This document shows, in pieces, positions 42,304 through 44,707 of a stretch of DNA of 44,707 nucleotides. A model generated the notes under the pieces. It made no database searches and was not told the origin of the DNA. It saw only the letters and a list, made by a program, of their open reading frames with translations. Origin of the DNA: Eggerthellaceae bacterium (GTDB lineage: Bacteria > Actinomycetota > Coriobacteriia > Coriobacteriales > Eggerthellaceae); assembly GCA_022644775.1 (NCBI GenBank), contig JALCHN010000012.1, positions 1 to 44,707 of the forward strand. The letters are read 5' to 3'. Made by a program: the position numbers and the translations under genes. How positions within the stretch are numbered: the stretch's first letter is position 1; the number at the start of each line of letters is the position of its first letter.

Positions 42304-43338
42304 CTACTCCTGCGCCCGCGAGCCGTAACGCCCGAGCGTCTCTTCGAGCCAATTCACGTAGTGGTCGCGCAGGCCGTCCGGCGCGAGGATTTCGGCGTCT
42401 TTGCCCAGCACGGCGAGCCATCCGTAGAAGACGGGGCTTTCGCGCAGCTGTACGGTCACGATCACGCTCGCGCCGTCGTCTGCGGGCGCGGTGTTCACAT
42501 TGCGCCCGAACCGGTCGACCACCACGTTCATCGCCGTGGCGGCCACCTTGATCTTTGCCGCGGTGAGCGCACCGCCGTACATGCTGAAGGCCGTGCGGGC
42601 CACTTCGTCGGCGTTGTAGGCGGAAATGACCTCGTTGCGCTCAACTTCGACATCGGTGACCTTAATCGATTTCATGCGGTCGACGCGGTAGTTGCGCACC
42701 GCATCTTCGGGCGCTCCCGTCGCGCGCTCCTCTTCGGAAAGGGGCCGATAGGCCACCAGATAATAGTTGCCGTCGGAATAGGTGAGGTTGATCGGCGTGA
42801 CGAAATGGAGCCGGCCCTCTTTGAGCGCCGCCTTGCCCTTGTCCGCCACGTACCGGCAGTAGACGAACGACACCTGGCGCCGGCGGGCGATGGCTTCCTG
42901 CAGCTTGTCGACGGAAAGGAAGTCGGATTGGGATTGGCTCGCCGGACGGCCGTGCACGTGCACCTGGCGGTTGAGGACCTTGCGCTCTTCGGTCGAGGCC
43001 AGCTGGCGCACCGATTTCACGAGCGCCTTCGACGACCCGTCGGAAAGAAAGCGGCTCGACTGCACCGCGTCAACGAGCAACGTGAGCTGGGAGAGCTCGA
43101 AATCGCGTTCGACCAGGGCGTACTGTATGGGCTGGCGCTTGAGCTTGCGAATGTCCATGCCGAACTCGCGCAGGGTTTCGATGTCGCGGTAGACGCTCTT
43201 GCGCTCGGCAGTGACGTGATGCTCCGCCAGGCGCTCGACCAGCTGCGGCATCGTGAGGCCGTGTTCGGGGTCGGTTTCCGTTCTGAAAATCTGCATCAGG
43301 TAGAGGATCTTGAGCTTCTGCGCGTTTTGGGACGGCAT
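42304..43338 (-). CDS. WYL-domain transcriptional regulator
   Basis: This is a 344-residue protein. An N-terminal HTH_11-type winged helix (~5-65; LTMPQLVERLAEHHVTAERK, then SVYRDIETLREFG) is followed by a WYL domain (~140-240; FVTPINLTYSDGNYYLVAY corresponds to the WYL core) and a C-terminal WCX-like domain. WYL proteins bind nucleotides or nucleic-acid fragments and regulate stress, defence or metabolic genes. ATG 43338 follows AAAGGGG. It is divergent from the nucleoside hydrolase gene across a 460-bp repeat-rich gap; whether it controls that gene is unknown. Confidence 0.9.
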   Translation of the reverse strand: MPSQNAQKLKILYLMQIFRTETDPEHGLTMPQLVERLAEHHVTAERKSVYRDIETLREFGMDIRKLKRQPIQYALVERDFELSQLTLLVDAVQSSRFLSDGSSKALVKSVRQLASTEERKVLNRQVHVHGRPASQSQSDFLSVDKLQEAIARRRQVSFVYCRYVADKGKAALKEGRLHFVTPINLTYSDGNYYLVAYRPLSEEERATGAPEDAVRNYRVDRMKSIKVTDVEVERNEVISAYNADEVARTAFSMYGGALTAAKIKVAATAMNVVVDRFGRNVNTAPADDGASVIVTVQLRESPVFYGWLAVLGKDAEILAPDGLRDHYVNWLEETLGRYGSRAQE

Positions 43339-43391
43339 CGGGGCCCCTTTCCGTCGACCGGTTTAGATGTACCGATTATAGCCCAGCTAAT

Positions 43392-43458
43392 ATGACAACG
43401 GGGGCGCGTGATGTTGTCACACGCCCGACGTGACAACGGAAGGCGGGGATGTTGTCAC
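43392..43458. repeat. two direct 29-bp repeat units
   Basis: Units 43392-43420 and 43430-43458 lie in the same orientation, 9 nt apart, with different cores. This contrasts with the usual inverted pairs. Confidence 0.85.
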
Positions 43459-43484
43459 TTCGCCCGCCTCGCCGACCTCTCCTC

Positions 43485-43550
43485 AATAACGCGCCCTTCG
43501 CGGAACCTTTGGCTGAAAGAGGCGGAAAACGAGGAGAAAGGCGCGTTGTT
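43485..43550. repeat. TAACGCGCC palindrome family, element 4
   Basis: A 66-bp element with AATAACGCGCCCTTC (43485-43499) on the left and GAGAAAGGCGCGTTGTT (43534-43550) on the right. Confidence 0.7.
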
Positions 43551-43566
43551 TGGCGGGCGCCCGGCG

Positions 43567-43632
43567 GCTAACGCGCCTTTCTCCGCGCCGACGTCGGAAA
43601 ATGGGAAATCCCGTCGAGAAAGGCGCGTTAGC
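43567..43632. repeat. TAACGCGCC palindrome family, element 5 (type copy)
   Basis: Perfect 17-bp arms GCTAACGCGCCTTTCTC (43567-43583) and their inverse (43616-43632) flank a 32-nt centre. This is the best-preserved member of the family and lies directly next to element 4. Confidence 0.8.
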
Positions 43633-43640
43633 TGATGGGC

Positions 43641-43722
43641 GCGACAACGGGGGCTGGTGATGTTGTCACGCGAGTGCGACAACATCACCAGCCCCCGTTG
43701 TCACCCGTCCCCGTTGTCACGC
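43641..43722. repeat. paired 29-bp repeats plus half unit
   Basis: Units 43641-43669 and 43676-43704 are perfect inverted copies around 6 nt. A partial third unit reaches 43722. They lie just upstream of the nucleoside hydrolase promoter region. Confidence 0.85.
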
Positions 43723-43739
43723 ACGACTGGGCTTCGGCA

Positions 43740-43748
43740 TGGTATACA
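43740..43748 (+). promoter_or_regulatory. candidate extended -10 for nucleoside hydrolase gene
   Basis: TGGTATACA resembles an extended -10 box, 50 bp before the start codon. No -35 match is apparent. Confidence 0.35.
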
Positions 43749-43797
43749 GGATACGCACCCCGCGCGACGCGCAACCCCGACCCAAGGAGCACGCCTT

Positions 43798-44655
43798 ATG
43801 AAGCACGTCATCGTCGACTTCGACAACACGATGGGAGTGGCCGGCTGCGACACCGACGACGGCCTGGCCCTGCTCTACCTGCTGGGCAAGCCCGAAGAGG
43901 TCACGGTCGAGGGCCTCTGCTGCACCTACGGCAACAGCGACGTCGACACGGTGGTGGGCAATACGCGCCGCATCTGCCGCGAGCTGGGGCTCGGCATGCC
44001 AGTCTTCAAAGGCGGCGCGTCGGCGCTCGACCCCACGAGCGACGCTGCGCGCTTCATGGCCGAAGCCGTGGCCAAGCGCCCGGGCGAAATCAGCATCCTG
44101 GCCACCGGGTCGCTCACCAACCTGCGCGGCGCGGCCCAACTCAACCCCGATTTCTTCTCGCAGGTGCGCGAAATCGCGATCATGGGCGGCATCACCGAAA
44201 CCCTGCTCGTGAACGGGCGCATGCTCGACGAGCTCAACCTGTCCTGCGACGCGCAGGCGTCCTGCCAGGTGCTCGGCGCCGCCTGCCCGGTGATCGACGC
44301 CACCGCGCAGGCCTGCCTGCCGGCCGTGTTCACCAAAGACCGCTTCGCGCGCGAGATGGGGGGCGATTCCTGGCTCATGCGCCAGGCGGAAGCCTGGTTC
44401 GATTTCATGACCGTGGGCTACGACATGGACGGCTTCGTCTGCTGGGACATCGTGGCCGCCGCGGCCCTGGTCGAGCCCGACCTGTTCGATATGGAAACGC
44501 TCGACGTCACGCTCAACCCGCGCATCCTGCAGGTCGGCTACATCGAGCACGCGCCCGAAGGCGCCCCGTCGAGCACGATTGCCATTCCGCACATCAAAGA
44601 CGCGGAAGCCTTCCGCACCGCCTGCTTCTCCGCTTGGAAGCGCGCACTCGCATGA
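43798..44655 (+). CDS. nucleoside hydrolase (IunH-like)
   Basis: This is a 285-residue protein. The N-terminal Asp cluster that binds Ca2+ and ribose is present in a variant form (IVDFDNTMGVAGCDTDDGLAL instead of DTDPGxDDA). Family strand-loop segments follow (LCCTYGNSDVDTVVGN, ILATGSLTNL, REIAIMGG, ELNLSCDAQA). The C-terminal catalytic region reads GFVCWDIVAAAAL, with Asp but no His before it. The family cleaves nucleosides to ribose and base for salvage. The variant motifs suggest an atypical substrate preference (inference). ATG 43798 follows AAGGAG. The stop codon lies inside a GTGAGTC-family hairpin. Confidence 0.85.
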   Translation: MKHVIVDFDNTMGVAGCDTDDGLALLYLLGKPEEVTVEGLCCTYGNSDVDTVVGNTRRICRELGLGMPVFKGGASALDPTSDAARFMAEAVAKRPGEISILATGSLTNLRGAAQLNPDFFSQVREIAIMGGITETLLVNGRMLDELNLSCDAQASCQVLGAACPVIDATAQACLPAVFTKDRFAREMGGDSWLMRQAEAWFDFMTVGYDMDGFVCWDIVAAAALVEPDLFDMETLDVTLNPRILQVGYIEHAPEGAPSSTIAIPHIKDAEAFRTACFSAWKRALA

Positions 44656-44683
44656 GTCAATGGGGTCACATCTCTCTGACTCA
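44653..44683 (+). terminator. GTGAGTC-family hairpin overlapping a stop codon
   Basis: TGAGTCA (44653-44659) pairs with TGACTCA (44677-44683), enclosing GGGGTCACATCTCT. Its first three bases are the stop codon of the nucleoside hydrolase gene. Confidence 0.6.
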
Positions 44684-44685
44684 CG

Positions 44686-44707
44686 GTGTGACGACGGGCG
44701 CGCGTGA
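44686..44707. repeat. 29-bp repeat unit cut by window end
   Basis: GTGTGACGACGGGCGCGCGTGA matches the beginning of a unit with one change (GACGACGG for GACAACGG); the remainder lies outside the window. Confidence 0.55.

Overview
The window is high-GC DNA, densely packed with bacterial genes. Its gene set points to an anaerobic actinobacterium of the class Coriobacteriia, probably family Eggerthellaceae (Slackia/Eggerthella relatives). The indicators are a large molybdoenzyme operon with Dms- and Nap-like electron carriers, a LuxR regulator fused to a 12-helix membrane domain, and extensive high-GC intergenic repeats. This is inference from protein families; no 16S rRNA or other marker is present. 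The first ~50 bases are homopolymer-rich and look like a contig edge.

Layout. 1-1914: a degenerate structural-RNA tail and terminator, then a branched-chain amino acid type attenuator (15-residue leader peptide, competing hairpins, terminator) ahead of an MHS-type MFS transporter. 2039-3360: a DUF2200 protein and a DUF4282/zinc-ribbon membrane protein. 3361-4445: a gene-free stretch holding two copies of a 245-bp palindromic element. 4446-9084: a leftward cluster of patatin-like protein, SpoU methyltransferase, NarL-type two-component system and a Cys-rich winged-helix protein. 9100-11730: repeats, then groES-groEL under a CIRCE element. 11982-24012: a LuxR-type membrane regulator and a leftward respiratory operon. 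The operon holds a DMSO-reductase-family catalytic subunit, a DmsB-like and a DmsC-like subunit, a TorD chaperone, NapG-like and NapH-like ferredoxins, a lipoprotein and a multi-cluster Fe-S protein, preceded by an unrecognised acidic protein.

24404-28480: a cyclic-di-GMP module in which a GGDEF protein and an EAL protein are transcribed together behind what reads as a c-di-GMP-I (GEMM) riboswitch. 28821-33611: a BceRS/BceAB-like two-component system and ABC exporter. 33945-36279: a YagU-like protein, a frameshifted brnQ and a small unknown protein. 36580-42218: a second OmpR-type two-component system, a stomatin-like protein, a CPA1 antiporter and a DUF1304 protein. 42304-44655: a WYL regulator and a nucleoside hydrolase.

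A theme across the window is structured intergenic repeats. A 29-bp unit with TGACAAC/GTTGTCA ends occurs about 20 times, mostly as inverted pairs with matching cores. A ~66-bp palindrome with TAACGCGCC ends occurs five times. A GTGAGTC hairpin occurs three times at gene ends, and the 245-bp element occurs twice. Several of these repeats supply the stop codon of the preceding gene. All identities and positions were counted by eye.
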